From Dryomyza anilis (Eukaryota > Arthropoda > Insecta > Diptera > Dryomyzidae): a stretch of 64,000 nucleotides of DNA. Positions 44,858 to 59,599 of the stretch are shown in pieces (the stretch's first letter is position 1; the number at the start of each line of letters is the position of its first letter). The stretch lies in the NCBI GenBank assembly GCA_951804985.1, contig OX638136.1, positions 1,196,001 to 1,260,000 on the forward strand, in the 5' to 3' direction. A model generated the notes under the pieces. That model saw nothing but the letters and a program-made list of their open reading frames with translations. It searched no databases and was not told the origin of the DNA. Made by a program: the position numbers and the translations under genes.

Positions 44858-45512
44858 CTACACCTTTGGTGTGGATATTAACCCTCAGAATATTAAATTA
44901 ATAAATTATATAAAGTATAAAAAACTAAAAAAAAGATTTGAAAAATGTAATTGGGCGGACCACGCCTATATTTAAAATTTTGAAAGGCAAATATTTCATA
45001 GATTTGATTTTAATAATTTACGGATCAAATTTCCACTATGAAAACCCGGGAAATAATGAAAAAAAAAGTGGGCGGATCACGCCCATTTTTAGAACACATA
45101 TTTTTAGGTGAATTATAACAATATGTTTTAAATTTCATACCTATATCTTGAATACTTTTCGAGTTATTAGTTCCTAAAGAGTTATATAAAAGTGACTTGT
45201 ATGGGAGGTGGGCGTGTCCGTTGACCGATTTGGCTCATTTTCAAACTCAGTTCCTACTTTTCGCTAAAATATATTGAGACGAAATTTCATCGCATTCTGA
45301 TCAGTATTTCTCAAGTTATTCTGTATTCGGACAGCAAGACAGCAAGTCAGCAAGACGGACAGACAGACAGACGGACATGGCTAAACGGACTCGGGTAGTG
45401 ATGCTGATCAAGAATATATATACTTTTCCATACCGGACACGCCTCCTAAGGGGCGTTACAATATATGCACAAAGTTAATATACCCTGTACCTTATAGGTG
45501 TAGGGTATAATA
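44858..45512 (+). repeat. Dipteran interspersed repeat, second copy
   Basis: Starts ATACCCTACACCTTTGGTG and ends ATAGGTGTAGGGTATAATAA. It contains GGCGGACCACGCC, CAGACAGACGGACATGGC and GATCAAGAATATATATAC. Same family as 2409-2999 in opposite orientation. Confidence 0.7.
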
Positions 45513-46389
45513 AGTGTCCACTGAGGATCTGCAAGTAAAGGAAACCTATCGTGTAAAATAACGTTGTTTTCACTTTTATTAGAAGTCTGTAACAGAAAAA
45601 CAAAAAATAAAAATTGTCACGACTTTCAAAAAATAGTGCTCTTTACAGCGGACTAGAATATTTTATTCTCTATCAACCGTGGTACCCAACAAAAATAAAA
45701 ATGCTGTAATATTTGTTTCGTATAGCTTTATTTACTACACAAACTATACTACGTCATGTCTGTCACCTATCTGTATTTAGAATATTATAGTATTGTTATT
45801 ATAATAACTTTAGATTTCAAACGTTGCGCGACCAATTTTATTATTAATAATTTTATATTGAATTGTATATCTCTGCGTGCATTTCCCTCCATTTTAATCA
45901 AATATTTCATAAACAAATTTAAAAAATATTCCGAAAATTTCAGTAAGATAAAGTTTTTAAATTTTTTTTGGATTTTTGACAGCAAATGCGAACTAATATT
46001 TAAATGTTTTTCAAGTGAGCTTAGAGAATTGTGATAAATTACTCTCTCGACACACTTTTTTGGTAACACAAATTTTATTTTGATTTTTTACAAAAATTAA
46101 AATCTGGACACAGATTTTTTTTTGCCAAATATCCATAGGGCAAAGTTTGCATAAAGTTTGTGATAAAGTTTGCATCTGCAACATGTCGAAATCGTGCGAT
46201 AACTTGCAATATAAAGTACCAAAAACGGCCTTTTTTGCAACTTTTACTCGATTTTGTGCAAAATCTCGACATAAAGGGAAAATTCTGAGTACGCAGCAAG
46301 AAACCGAAATCAACCATAATTGATACGTTTCATTCCAGATTAGGACAACAACCCTCAATTTGTAGAACAGTGAAATTGGTAATGCTGAT

Positions 46390-47660
46390 ATTGTTAGTTT
46401 TAAAATGGTGCATGAATTTAATTATTATTATTCATAATGTTAATTATTATTAATAAAAATTGTTAACTGAACATGAATTATCTGTTTGATTCAACATGTA
46501 ACAATTGTATAATGCTAGATTTACATTGGATAACTTGTTAGAATATCCCGATGTCTTGTTAAATTAAAATTGCAATAAAATGTGTGTACTGTTGATTTAA
46601 TAGTAACACGAAAAATAATTTTAATATACAAAAAAATATATTATTTTTTATTTTATACTTTTCGATTATTTTTTTAGTATTTCGGATCTAATCAAAAAAA
46701 AAAAAAAAGCGATATATGGTTATTAAAAGCATTGCACAAACTAAAATTAGAAACTTTTTCTCTATATTTACTACATTTTAAAATATGCGTTGTTGGTAGT
46801 TTCCGTTTTGTTTTATTTCCTGTTTTGAATACCATAACATTTTTTTTGTTAAATACATAAAAAATAAAGTATTTCACTATTATAGAATTTTATTTTTGTT
46901 CTGTTTAGTAATTATATTTAAAGTAGAAATAATCATCTATAACTTCGGTACAACTTTACCAATTATGTGTTTTATAATTTTTTGTGATAATTTTCAGACG
47001 TTTTCTTTGGACGATATATAAAATGTAATACATCCTACTACATTTATTACAGTTAATTTACTAATTTTTTCAAATAAAAATACTAATACATCCGTAAAAA
47101 GAAACATCTGGCGTGTTTTTCATGAAAAATATGTTATTTTACACAAATGAACTGTTCTGAGCTGAATCGCACTTTTAGTATGGTAAATTTACAGATTCTC
47201 TAATGTTTTGTATATAAACAAATTGAAATGTGTTAAAATGACGTCTAGCACACACACAGATATGTGTTACAAGATCATTAGCTGACGCGAACGCTCTGCG
47301 CCATTTTAGAAGACTCTACAGAAAAGAAAACTTGCATATTTTAAATAAAATTAATGTGCAAGGAACGGATTGTTGGTGAATGTCAATTTAATTTGTGTCC
47401 AATTGAAATTATATCTGCCAAGATGTACATTCATGTTTGCGAACATTCGGTAAACAGTTGTGAACTTTTTCATTTTGTGTACAGGATTTTTTTCACATTT
47501 GCTGAATCCGCCCCGTTGAGATAATATAAAGTTTTCTAATAATATTTAACCTTAAAAAATAACCCGTTCTGTTGTGCCTTTTTTAACACGCATTATGTGA
47601 ATAAATACAGGGTTTTGTGTGTATTTTTTACACTCATAAAATTGTACCTTGACACTATAG
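46390..47660. other. Non-coding; diverged copy of the central 55.8-56.05 kb repeat
   Basis: 46430-46620 matches 55800-56045 in reverse orientation (ATCTGTTTGATTC, CTAGATTTACATTG, GATGTCTTGTTAAATT). The remainder is AT-rich with no gene. Confidence 0.5.
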
Positions 47661-47664
47661 ATAT

Positions 47665-48116
47665 TGTTACGAAAATTCAGTGTACGGAAAACTGTTCTAC
47701 AAGTTCGTAACAACTTTACTAATAAGAAATTCTAACAACTGCTGCATGTCCACAATTTAACTTGACATTTATCACACGAGCTGCACTCGACCACTTTACA
47801 ATCACTACTCAAGTCAAGTACCTCAGATGCGGCTCCCTTATACACTGCATGCATCAGTTCGACACGTTTCGACAAGCTTAGACTTGTTTCGAGAACCTTC
47901 TACTCGTTTCGTGAATGACGCATGCTATTGGCATCTCATTTCCACTCATGTGTTTTAATGCGCTGATCTTCCCTCTCTTTCTCGCACATTGCCCAGTACG
48001 CTGAATGATCTTCCGTCTCTTTCCAACACATTGCTTAGTGCGCTGAATTGTCTTGCGTCTCATTTATTATTGTTGAATGCTTGCACAGTGGGGGCAAATT
48101 ACCTCTTTTCGTAACA
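47665..48116 (-). repeat. Solo LTR, Gypsy family, flanked by ATAT
   Basis: On the minus strand it starts TGTTACGAAAAGAGGTAA and ends TTTTCGTAACA. ATAT lies on both sides (47661-47664 and 48117-48120), a 4-bp duplication typical of Ty3/Gypsy insertion. It is shorter than the other LTRs here (452 bp). Confidence 0.85.
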
Positions 48117-48433
<317 letters not shown>

Positions 48434-48632
48434 TGTTACGAAAATTCAGTCTACGGAAAACTGTTATACGAGTTCGTATCGCTGGATTGTGTACAAAATA
48501 AAAACGCACTTATATTTGGTTTTAACTAGTATTATTTCAACTAGTATTAATTAACTTTATTAATTTAAATAACAACTTAAAGAATAATCACTTATATCAA
48601 CTTCTGAATTACTACAATTTATCTTTACAATG
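48434..48632 (-). repeat. Truncated 3' LTR of copy A
   Basis: It reads TGAACATTGTAAAG ... TTTTCGTAACA on the minus strand, matching the last 200 bp of the full LTR. The U3 promoter part is missing at the junction with the integrase fragment. Confidence 0.85.
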
Positions 48633-48633
48633 T

Positions 48634-48963
48634 TCAATCACGTTGTTTTGATGCATCCTTCTGACTGCTGCGAATCCAATCGGCGACTGACTCTTGGCAT
48701 CCAATCCAATAAAAACGTTTCTTTACCTTCTCGACCGTTTTATTAATGCCCAAATGACCACCACTAGATCCACCATGGTATACCGCTAATATCTCTTTGA
48801 TTTTAGACTTGGGAGCAACAATCAAACTTCGAGCGGATGTGCCATCTTCATTTTCCCATACACGATATAAGCAACCATCTTGTAGCTTTAAGCTCTGCAA
48901 CTGTGCCCAGTAAGTTTTAGTTATGGCACTGTCGGCAGCTATATCTTCCCATGATGGTTTTCT
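48634..48963 (-). pseudogene. Integrase zinc-binding (H2C2) fragment, copy A
   Basis: VYHGGSSGGHLGINKTVEKV and FYWIGCQESVADWI form the N-terminal H2C2 zinc-binding region of Gypsy integrase. The frame ends KDASKQRD where LTR sequence begins, so the DDE core is absent. Copies at 61721-62059 and 63888-63983 have 9 extra bases here (QKARQDAS). Confidence 0.82.
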
Positions 48964-50520
48964 TTACTGTTCCTTGAACATCATGATTTTTGTGAGGTCG
49001 GGATCACTATTTTGATCAATTTGAATTTGTTCCGGAGTCCATTTTTCATCGGGCAAAACATTTAGCAAACGAATGTCAATTATGTTTTCTTTTCCTTCCG
49101 CTCTTGAACAATGTCTGCATTGTAGTTTACATGGGCGTCGTGACAGAGCATCTGCATTTCCATGATGACCTCCTTTACGATGTTCTACGGTGAAATCGTA
49201 GCTCTGTAATCGTTCTATCCAACGCGAAATTTGACCTTCAGGGTCTTTGAACTGAAGTAACCATCTCAGTGCAGCGTGATCGGTTCTCAAGTGAAACTGT
49301 TGCCCGTACAGGTATTTGTGGAAATTTTTCACACTTTCGATCACAGCAAGAAGCTCCCTCCTGGTGACACAGTAATTTCGCTCGGGCTTGGACAATGTTT
49401 TACTGTAGTATGCGATCACTTTTTCTTGCCCATTGATCACTTGAGAGAGAACTCCGCCTATTCCGTAAACACTTGCATCCGTATCAAGTATACATTTCTC
49501 ACCTGTAATTGGATACGCAAGAATTGGTGCCGAGCACAGTAGATCTTTTAATTTCAAAAATGCACTTTCTTGATCATTGCTCCATTGAAATGCGCGGTTC
49601 TTTCTTGTCAACTCATGAAGACTGCTTGCAACATTGGCAAAACCTGGAACAAATCGTCTGTAGTATGTACATAGCCCCAAGAAACTTCGTAGGTCATGTA
49701 GATTTTGCGGTCTGGGCCACTCCTTGACTTGAACTATTTTATCCTCGTCGGTATGTACACCTTCCGTGGTAACTCGATGACCCAGATACTTGACTTATGT
49801 CATCTAGGTATACTAGGCATGTTTTCCAGTGTAAACCTTTTAATATGTGCTCCATTAATCGCTCGAATGTTGCTGGAGCATTGCACAGTCGAAATGGCAT
49901 TACCAGAAATTGCCATAGTCCATCGCCAGTACTGAATGCAGTCTCTACCGATCGTTCTTATCGATTTCAACTTGCCAGTAACCGCTTTGCATGTCCAACG
50001 TTGAAAACCACTTAGCATTAGATAGTGTATCCAAGGTATCATCGATTCTGGGCAGTAGATAACTATCTTTCTTGGTGACATCATTAAGTTTTCGGTAGTC
50101 AACGCAGAACCGAGTACTACCGTCCTTCTTTTTCACCAATACTACTGGTGAACTCCATGGACTCTCAGATGGTTCCACCACCCCATTTGTGTGCATTTCT
50201 TCAACCAAATGTGATACTTCGTCTCTTTTCGCAAATGGTACCCTTCTTGGTGCTTGACGAATTGGGTTAGAATCACTAGTGTCTATTCGATGTTTTACAA
50301 TGGCAGTTTTGCCATCCTTTTGGCCCTTTTCAGCAAATATACACCGATATTTGTCAATTAGCTGTTGCACTTGACTCTTTTCTTTGCCACCCAAATCCTT
50401 CGTCCACTCATTTATAAACCTGTGAGTAGATTGGTTGTTTATTTGCGATGTGCCGTAGTCCCTTGATGGATTTGACTCACAATTTATAATCACTGATGCC
50501 TCTTGACACTGGCCTATCAC
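48964..50520 (-). pseudogene. Reverse transcriptase and RNase H, copy A
   Basis: RT motifs: GVVEPSESPWSSPVVLVKKK, FCVDYRKLN, FSTLDMQSGYWQ. The frame breaks at KNDR-stop (49945), and the expected TAFSTGDGLWQF and VYLDDI blocks continue in another frame. RNase H is open in 48964-49680: ILDTDASVYGIGGVLSQ, YYSKTLSKPERNY, RTDHAALRWLL. The stop at 48964 separates it from integrase. Confidence 0.88.
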
Positions 50521-51080
50521 TGTTCCCTGTTTTCCCTGTTTTCCATGTTTAGAACTCTTATTGGAACAACTTTGTCTTTTGTCGCTTCTACTAATGTTCT
50601 TCCGACAACAATATTACTTCTGCTCATTTGCTCATCATTCGCTTCTATAACCCACAACTTGCTTATCCCACAATCTCCATTTAATTTCGCCCAAACAATT
50701 GCTTCTGAATTAGGTGGTATTTTTCTATTTTCGTGAGCAATAACTTGTTTAATTTTCGGCGTCTGGTCACAATCAATGTTTAGTTGGATCTCTGTGTTGG
50801 CATAACTCAAAATTTTTCTTGTTAGATCTAGTGTGAAACCGTTCCTTATCATGAAGTCCATGCCAAGTATTATTTCGTCTACTATTTCCGCCACTATAAA
50901 ATCATGCTTAACTGTCGTAGTGCCAATAGTGATTTCCTTGGTAATTTTTCCTCTGGTTGGAGCCTCTTTACCTGTCGCTGTTTGCAATCTCATTCGAATA
51001 AGCGGCTCTACTACGTCCTTAAAGGTTACTTCTTATTATAGAGTGTGAAGCTCACGTATCCAATGTTACCATATATGCTG
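50517..51080 (-). pseudogene. Aspartic protease, copy A
   Basis: The active-site motif reads DT-stop-ASHS (GAT ACG TGA GCT TCA near 51050), where DTGAS is expected. Downstream ITIGTTTVKHDFIVAEI and ILGMDFMIRNG are the flap and second conserved region. The RT frame begins overlapping the end. Confidence 0.8.
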
Positions 51081-51188
51081 TACAATCAATGACAGTTAAG
51101 CTATTTGGCTTTCGAGCAATTTGTGAAATGGAGATTCTGGGGAAATCGGTTATGGGAGTCAGATCGTTCCCCGCAGATCTGACTCGTT

Positions 51189-51905
51189 TTAGTTTAAAGC
51201 TTGATTAAAATTTACGCTATTTTGATCATGATCCTGTCTTTCTTCATGTCTGGGTTCATCTGCAGATTGATTTATTGAGCGCTTGCGTTTTTTATGACAG
51301 TCACGTGCCATATGCCCATATGTATCATAGTTGTAGCATTTACCTTTAAATTGGGTGTCTCGGTTTGCAGCTGTGTGTTCGGTCTTAACGACTGTTTTAA
51401 CTGCTTGGCACACTACTTGAAATAAATCATCGTTCTCCACATCAATTCTACGCGCCTTTGGAGCCGATCGGCACAACGCATTTGCTGTCTCCTGTGTAAG
51501 AGCGATGGTAACCGTTTCCGTAAATGTTACCTTGGGCGCAATCACTGTTGCACGTTTTGTCTCCTGATCGCGTATGCCATCAACAAACGCTTCGATTTTG
51601 CACTTTTCTATGAAATCACTTCCTGAATCTGAACACTACAAATGCGCAAGCCTCTCGACGTCCGCTGCATACGTCTGCAATGTTTTACAATTTCTTTGCA
51701 TTCGGCCCTTTAGTTCCATTCTGTAGATCTGCTTCATGTTATCACTGCCATATTTCCGTTGCAGTGCAGTCATAACCTCTGTGTAACTATTTCTATCGCT
51801 TTCTGGAACAGTCTGCAATGGTTCGGCTGCTCCACCTTTCAGGGTCACAATAAGCGCTGCTACGGTTTCTTCATTGTTTAATCGAATACTTACAGCCGAT
51901 GCCAT
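51189..51905 (-). pseudogene. Gag capsid and zinc knuckle, copy A
   Basis: MASAVSIRLNNEETVAALIV starts the capsid-like region; a TAG (Ser codon changed) at 51636 breaks the frame that is open in copy B. The knuckle reads CYNYDTYGHMARDC: the second Cys is Tyr, so zinc binding is likely lost. The same substitution is in copy B. Confidence 0.8.
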
Positions 51906-52537
51906 TTTTCAAATTTTCCTTCCATGTCGTTTACATGTTCCTCAAGTTCGTTTACTTTGCCATGGAGTGTATTAGAAACTTCCAGAAGGTGCTTCGAATG
52001 TTCCTGCATCTTTTACTCCATTATTATTTGATGTTTGTTGGAATTCTCTAGAAGCTCTGCTTTGAGCTGATTAGAATTTTCATGATATTGTTTTCAATTT
52101 TCTAGAAGTTCTGCTTTTAGTTGATTTGAATTTTCTTGAAGTTTCTGTTCCATTCTGGTCGAATTTTCTTGGAGCTGTTTTGAATTTTCTAGAAGTTTCT
52201 GTTCCATTCTGGTCGAATTTTATTGGAGCTGTTTTGAATTTTCTAGAAGTTTCTGTTCCATTTTGCTGGAATTTTCTTGAAGCTGTTGTGGTATTGCTCC
52301 GAGCAACTGGCTCATATCAAAACTTTGGGACTGTACTTTTTGCTCCGTGTCCACATTTTTCGATGACGCTGTTGCAGCTTCTACTTCAAATTCGTGCTCT
52401 GCAAGGTCAATGCCTTGGTTCTCTAATTCTTCCATTAGACGCTTTTGTAGCTCTACTTTCGTACCTACAGTTGGAAAATTATGAATCGCCAGCTCCTTCT
52501 TTAGCTGGTCGACTTTAAGTTGTTCGAATTTAACCAT
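51906..52537 (-). pseudogene. SAP-domain and coiled-coil Gag leader, copy A
   Basis: ATG 52537: MVKFEQLKVDQLKKELAIHN, a SAP domain (L-x2-L-K-x-E-L...G-x-K-x-E-L-Q-x-R-L). It is followed by an acidic stretch and then repeats of ENSKQLQ/NSTRMEQKLLE, predicted coiled coil. Stops interrupt the repeats before the capsid ORF, which lies in a different frame (shared with copy B). Confidence 0.72.
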
Positions 52538-52547
52538 TTTGTATCAC

Positions 52548-52566
52548 AATCCCACTTCTGACAGCA
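52548..52566 (-). promoter_or_regulatory. Primer binding site, tRNA-Leu type
   Basis: TGCTGTCAGAAGTGGGATT follows the LTR end by one base. It matches, with one change, the complement of the 3' end of a dipteran tRNA-Leu (ATCCCACTTCTGACA plus CCA; recalled, not searched). The copy at 62256 reads TGGTGTCAGAATTGGGATT. Confidence 0.7.
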
Positions 52567-52567
52567 A

Positions 52568-53101
52568 TTTTACGAAAATTCAGTCTACGGAAAACTGTTA
52601 TACGAGTTCGTATCGCTGGATTGTGTACAAAATAAAAACACTCTTATGTTTGGTTTAAATTATAACAATTAACTTTATTAATTCACTTTAATAAACAACT
52701 TTACTAACAAGAAATTCTAACAACTGCTGCATGTCCACAATTCAACTTGACATTTATCACACGAGCTGCACTCGACCACTTTACAATCACTACTCAATTC
52801 AAGTACCTCAGATGCGGCTCCCTTATATACTGCATGCATCAGTTCGACACGTTTCGACAAGCTTAGACTTGTTTGGAGAACCTTCTACTCGTTTCGTGAA
52901 TGACGCATGCTATTGGCATCTCATTTCCACTCATGTGTTTTAATGCGCTGATCTTCCCTCTCTTTCTCGCACATTGCCCAGTACGCTGAATGATCTTGCG
53001 TCTCTTTCCAACACATTGCTTAGTGCGCTGAATTGTCTTGCGTCTCATTTATTATTGTTGAATGCTTGCACAGTGGGGGCAAATTACCTCTTTTCGTAAC
53101 A
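52568..53101 (-). repeat. 5' LTR of copy A
   Basis: It starts TGTTACGAAAAGAGGTAA at 53101 and ends at 52568 (TTTTCGTAAAA; the canonical end is TTTTCGTAACA). ATAT follows at 53102-53105. Confidence 0.82.
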
Positions 53102-53301
53102 ATATGTTCTACTTTTACATCCTTTTATATGTAAATTTTATTTTTACACATTCGTTGAAATTTACTACATTAATAAGAGGAAACCGGTTTCCTACATTTA
53201 TTATAGTAAATTTTATTATAGTAAATTTATTTAAAGGTATAAATAAATTAATCTCTGAAAACTTCGTTTTATACGAAGTGGTAAATATATATGTATATGT
53301 A

Positions 53302-53391
<90 letters not shown>

Positions 53392-53408
53392 TATATATAT
53401 ATATATAT
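53102..53408. repeat. Spacer and (TA)n tract, copy of 48117-48433
   Basis: Direct repeat of 48117-48433 with nearly no change apart from TA tract length. This shows that at least about 950 bp (LTR plus spacer plus LTR tail) was duplicated in tandem. Confidence 0.85.
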
Positions 53409-54511
53409 TGTTACGAAAATTCAGTCTACGGAAAACTGTTATACGAGTTCGTATTGCTGGATTGTGTACAAAATAAAAACGCACTTATATTTGTTTTTAA
53501 CTAGTATTATTTCAACTAGTATTAATTAACTTTATTAATTTAAATAACAACTTAAAGAATGATCACTTATATCAACTTCTGAATTACTACAATACTGTTT
53601 TGAATTTTCTAGAAGTTTCTGTTCCATTCTGGTCGAATTTTATTGGAGCCGTTTTGAATTTTCTAGAAGTTTCTGTTCCATTTTGCTGGAATTTTCTTGA
53701 AGCTCCGAGCAACTGGCTCATATCAAAACTTTGGGACTGTACTTTTTGCTCCGTGTTCACATTTTTCGATGACGCTGTTGCAGCTTCTACTTCAAACTCG
53801 TGCTCTGCGTGGTCAATGCCTTGGTTCTCTAATTCTTCCATTAGACGCTTTTGTAGCTCTACTTTCGTACCAGCAGTTGCAAGATTACGAATCGACAGCT
53901 CCTTCTTTAGCTGGTCGACTTTAAGTTGATCGAATTTAACCATTTTGTATCACAATCCCACTTCTGACAGCAATTTTACGAAAATTCAGTCTACGGAAAA
54001 CTGTTATACGAGTTCGTATCGCTGGATTGTGTACAAAATAAAAACGCACTTATATTTGGTTTTAACTAGTATTATTTCAACTAGTATTAATTAGCTTTAT
54101 TAATTTAAATAACAACTTATAGAATAATCACTTATATCAACTGCTGAATTACTACAATTTATCTTTACAATGTTCACTCACGGGACGCACTAGTTCACTA
54201 TTAAATCACAACTGAAGTACTGTGCCTCAGATTCGCGGCCTTATATACTGCAGGCATCAGTTCGACACGTTTCGACAAGCTTCGACTTGTTTCGAGAACC
54301 TTCTACTCGTTTCGTGAATGACGCATGCTATTGGCATCTAATGCGCACTCATGTGTTTTAATGTGCTGATCTTCCATCTCTTTCTCGCACAATGCATAGT
54401 GCGCTGAATGATCTTCCGTCTCTTACTAACACATTGCGCTGAATTGTCTTGCGTCCCATTTATTATTGTTGATTGCTTGCACAGTGGAGCAAATTACCTC
54501 TTTTCGTAACA
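53409..54511 (-). mobile_element. Minimal Gypsy derivative: LTR, SAP leader, LTR tail
   Basis: Minus strand: 5' LTR 54511-53974, primer site, SAP leader (ATG 53943) cut off near 53595 by direct fusion to an LTR tail (53409-53594). All of capsid-gag, pol and U3 are missing. The mirror structure with the same junction (AACAGTATTGTAG) lies at 62285-62813. Confidence 0.82.
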
Positions 54512-57579
<3,068 letters not shown>

Positions 57580-58117
57580 TGTTACGAAAAGAGGTAATTT
57601 GCTCCTCTGTGCAAGCAATCAACAATAATAAATGGGACGCAAGACAATTCAGCGCAATGTGTTAGAAAGAGACGGAAGATCATTCAGCGCACTATGCATT
57701 GTGCGAGAAAGAGATGGAAGATCAGCACATTAAAACACATGAGTGCGCATGAGATGCCAATAGCATGCGTCATTCACGAAACGAGTAGAAGGTTCTCGAA
57801 ACAAGTCGAAGCTTGTCAAAACGTGTCGAACTGATGCCTGCAGTATATAAGGCCGCGAATCTGAGGCACAGTACTTCAGTTGTGATTTAATAGTGAACTA
57901 GTGCGTCCCGTGAGTGAACATTGTAAAGATAAATTGTAGTAATTCAGCAGTTGATATAAGTGATTATTCTATAAGTTGTTATTTAAATTAATAAAGCTAA
58001 TTAATACTAGTTGAAGTAATACTAGTTAAAACCAAATATAAGTGCGTTTTTATTTTGTACACAATCCAGCGATACGAACTCGTATAACAGTTTTCCGTAG
58101 ACTGAATTTTCGTAAAA
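57580..58117 (+). repeat. 5' LTR of copy B
   Basis: 538 bp, TGTTACGAAAAGAGG to TTTTCGTAAAA. It contains TGCAGTATATAAGGCCGC near 57838-57855, a plausible core promoter (TATATAA) about 270 bp into the LTR. Confidence 0.85.
57841..57850 (+). promoter_or_regulatory. TATA-like box in LTR
   Basis: AGTATATAAGG in the LTR of copy B is the best TATA candidate; the equivalent is kept in the minus-strand LTRs (CTTATATACTGC). Start site not determined. Confidence 0.5.
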
Positions 58118-58118
58118 T

Positions 58119-58137
58119 TGCTGTCAGAAGTGGGATT
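58119..58137 (+). promoter_or_regulatory. Primer binding site, tRNA-Leu type (copy B)
   Basis: TGCTGTCAGAAGTGGGATT, two bases downstream of the 5' LTR; same sequence as copy A. Confidence 0.7.
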
Positions 58138-58147
58138 GTGATACAAA

Positions 58148-58779
58148 ATGGTTAAATTCGATCAACTTAAAGTCGACCAGCTAAAGAAGGAGCTGTCGAT
58201 TCGTAATCTTGCAACTGCTGGTACGAAAGTAGAGCTACAAAAGCGTCTAATGGAAGAATTATAGAACCAAGGCATTGACCACGCAGAGCACGAGTTTGAA
58301 GTAGAAGCTGCAACAGCGTCATCGAAAAATGTGAACACGGAGCAAAAAGTACAGTCCCAAAGTTTTGATATGAGCCAGTTGCTCGGAGCAATACCACAAC
58401 AGCTTCAAGAAAATTCCAGCAAAATGGAACAGAAACTTCTAGAAAATTCAAAACAGCTCCAATAAAATTCGACCAGAATGGAACAGAAACTCCTAGAAAA
58501 TTCAAAACAGCTCCAAGAAAATTCGACCAGAATGGAACAGAAACTTCAAGAAAATTCAAATCAACTAAAAGCAGAACTTCTAGAAAATTGAAAACAATAT
58601 CAAGAAAATTCTAATCAGCTCAAAACAGAGCTTCTAGAGAATTCCAACAAACATCAAATAATAATGGAGGAAAAGATGCAGGAACATTCGAAGCAACTTC
58701 TGGAAGTTTCTAATACACTCCATGGCAAAGTAAACGAACTTGAGGAACATGTAAATGACATGGAAGGAAAATTTGAAAA
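58148..58779 (+). pseudogene. SAP-domain and coiled-coil Gag leader, copy B
   Basis: ATG 58148; SAP domain at residues 1-38, then TAG at codon 39 (58262). Downstream repeats of ENSTRMEQKLLENSKQLQ and NQLKAELLEN indicate a heptad-rich coiled coil ending VNELEEHVNDMEGKFEK. The next ORF begins in another frame at the same place (AAAATGGCATCG). Confidence 0.72.
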
Positions 58780-59496
58780 ATGGCATCGGCTGTAAGTATT
58801 CGATTAAACAATGAAGAAAGCGTAGCAGCGCTTATTGTGACCCTGAAAGGTGGAGCAGCCGAAGCATTGCAGACTGTTCCAGAAAGCGATAGAAATAGTT
58901 ACACAGCGGTTATGACTGCACTGCAACGGAAATATGGCAGTGATAACATGAAGCAGATCTACAGAATGGAACTAAAGGGCCGAATGCAAAGAAATTGTAA
59001 AACATTGCAGACGTATGCAGCGGACGTCGAGAGGCTTGCGCATTTGTCGTATTCAGATTCAGAAAGTGATTTCATAGAAAAGTGCAAAATCGAAGCGTTT
59101 GTTGATGGCATACGCGATCAGGAGACAAAACGTACAACAGTGATTGCGCCCAAGGTAACATTTACGGAAACGGTTACCATCGCTCTTACACAGGAGACAG
59201 CAAATGCGTTGTGCCGATCGGCTTCAAAGGCGCGTAGAATTGATGTGGAGAACGATGATTTATTTCAAGTAGTGTGCCAAGCAGTTAAAACAGTCGTTAA
59301 GACCGAACACACAGCTGCAAACCGAGACACCCAATTTAAAGGTAAATGCTACAACTATGATACATATGGGCATATGGCACGTGACTGTCATAAAAAACGC
59401 AAGCGCTCAATAAATCAATCTGCAGATGAACCCAGACATGAAGAAAGACAGGATCATGATCAAAATAGCGTAAATTTTAATCAAGCTTTAAACTAA
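58780..59496 (+). CDS. Gag capsid with degenerate zinc knuckle, copy B
   Basis: 238 residues, open. Capsid-like ALQRKYGSDNMKQIYRMELK, LQTYAADVERLAHLSYSD, FIEKCKIEAFVDGIRD. The C-terminal knuckle is CYNYDTYGHMARDC with Tyr in place of the second Cys, followed by a basic KKRKRS stretch. It would form the particle shell, but other lesions kill the element. Confidence 0.78.
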   Translation: MASAVSIRLNNEESVAALIVTLKGGAAEALQTVPESDRNSYTAVMTALQRKYGSDNMKQIYRMELKGRMQRNCKTLQTYAADVERLAHLSYSDSESDFIEKCKIEAFVDGIRDQETKRTTVIAPKVTFTETVTIALTQETANALCRSASKARRIDVENDDLFQVVCQAVKTVVKTEHTAANRDTQFKGKCYNYDTYGHMARDCHKKRKRSINQSADEPRHEERQDHDQNSVNFNQALN

Positions 59497-59599
59497 AACG
59501 AGTCAGATCTGCGGGGAACGATCTGACTCCCATAACCGATTTCCCCAGAATCTCCATTTCACAAATTGCTCGAAAGCCAAATAGCTTAACTGTCATTGA

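Larger units (their letters stand above)
42572..46378. mobile_element. 3.8-kb unit with about 520-bp inverted arms
   Basis: Arm 42572-43095 is inverted at 45863-46378 (for example CTGGAATGAAAC near both outer ends; TTGCACAAAATCGAG; GAGATATACAAT at the inner ends). The interior has no recognised transposase and contains a dipteran interspersed repeat (44858-45512). This could be a non-autonomous DNA transposon or an old inverted duplication. Confidence 0.55.
48434..53101 (-). mobile_element. Ty3/Gypsy retrotransposon copy A (minus), 3'-deleted
   Basis: From 53101 to 48434 on the minus strand: 5' LTR (52568-53101), primer site, SAP-domain leader, gag, protease, RT/RNase H, start of integrase, then directly the distal part of the 3' LTR (48434-48632). 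The integrase core and the U3 of the 3' LTR are deleted. Multiple stops make it non-functional. Confidence 0.88.
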
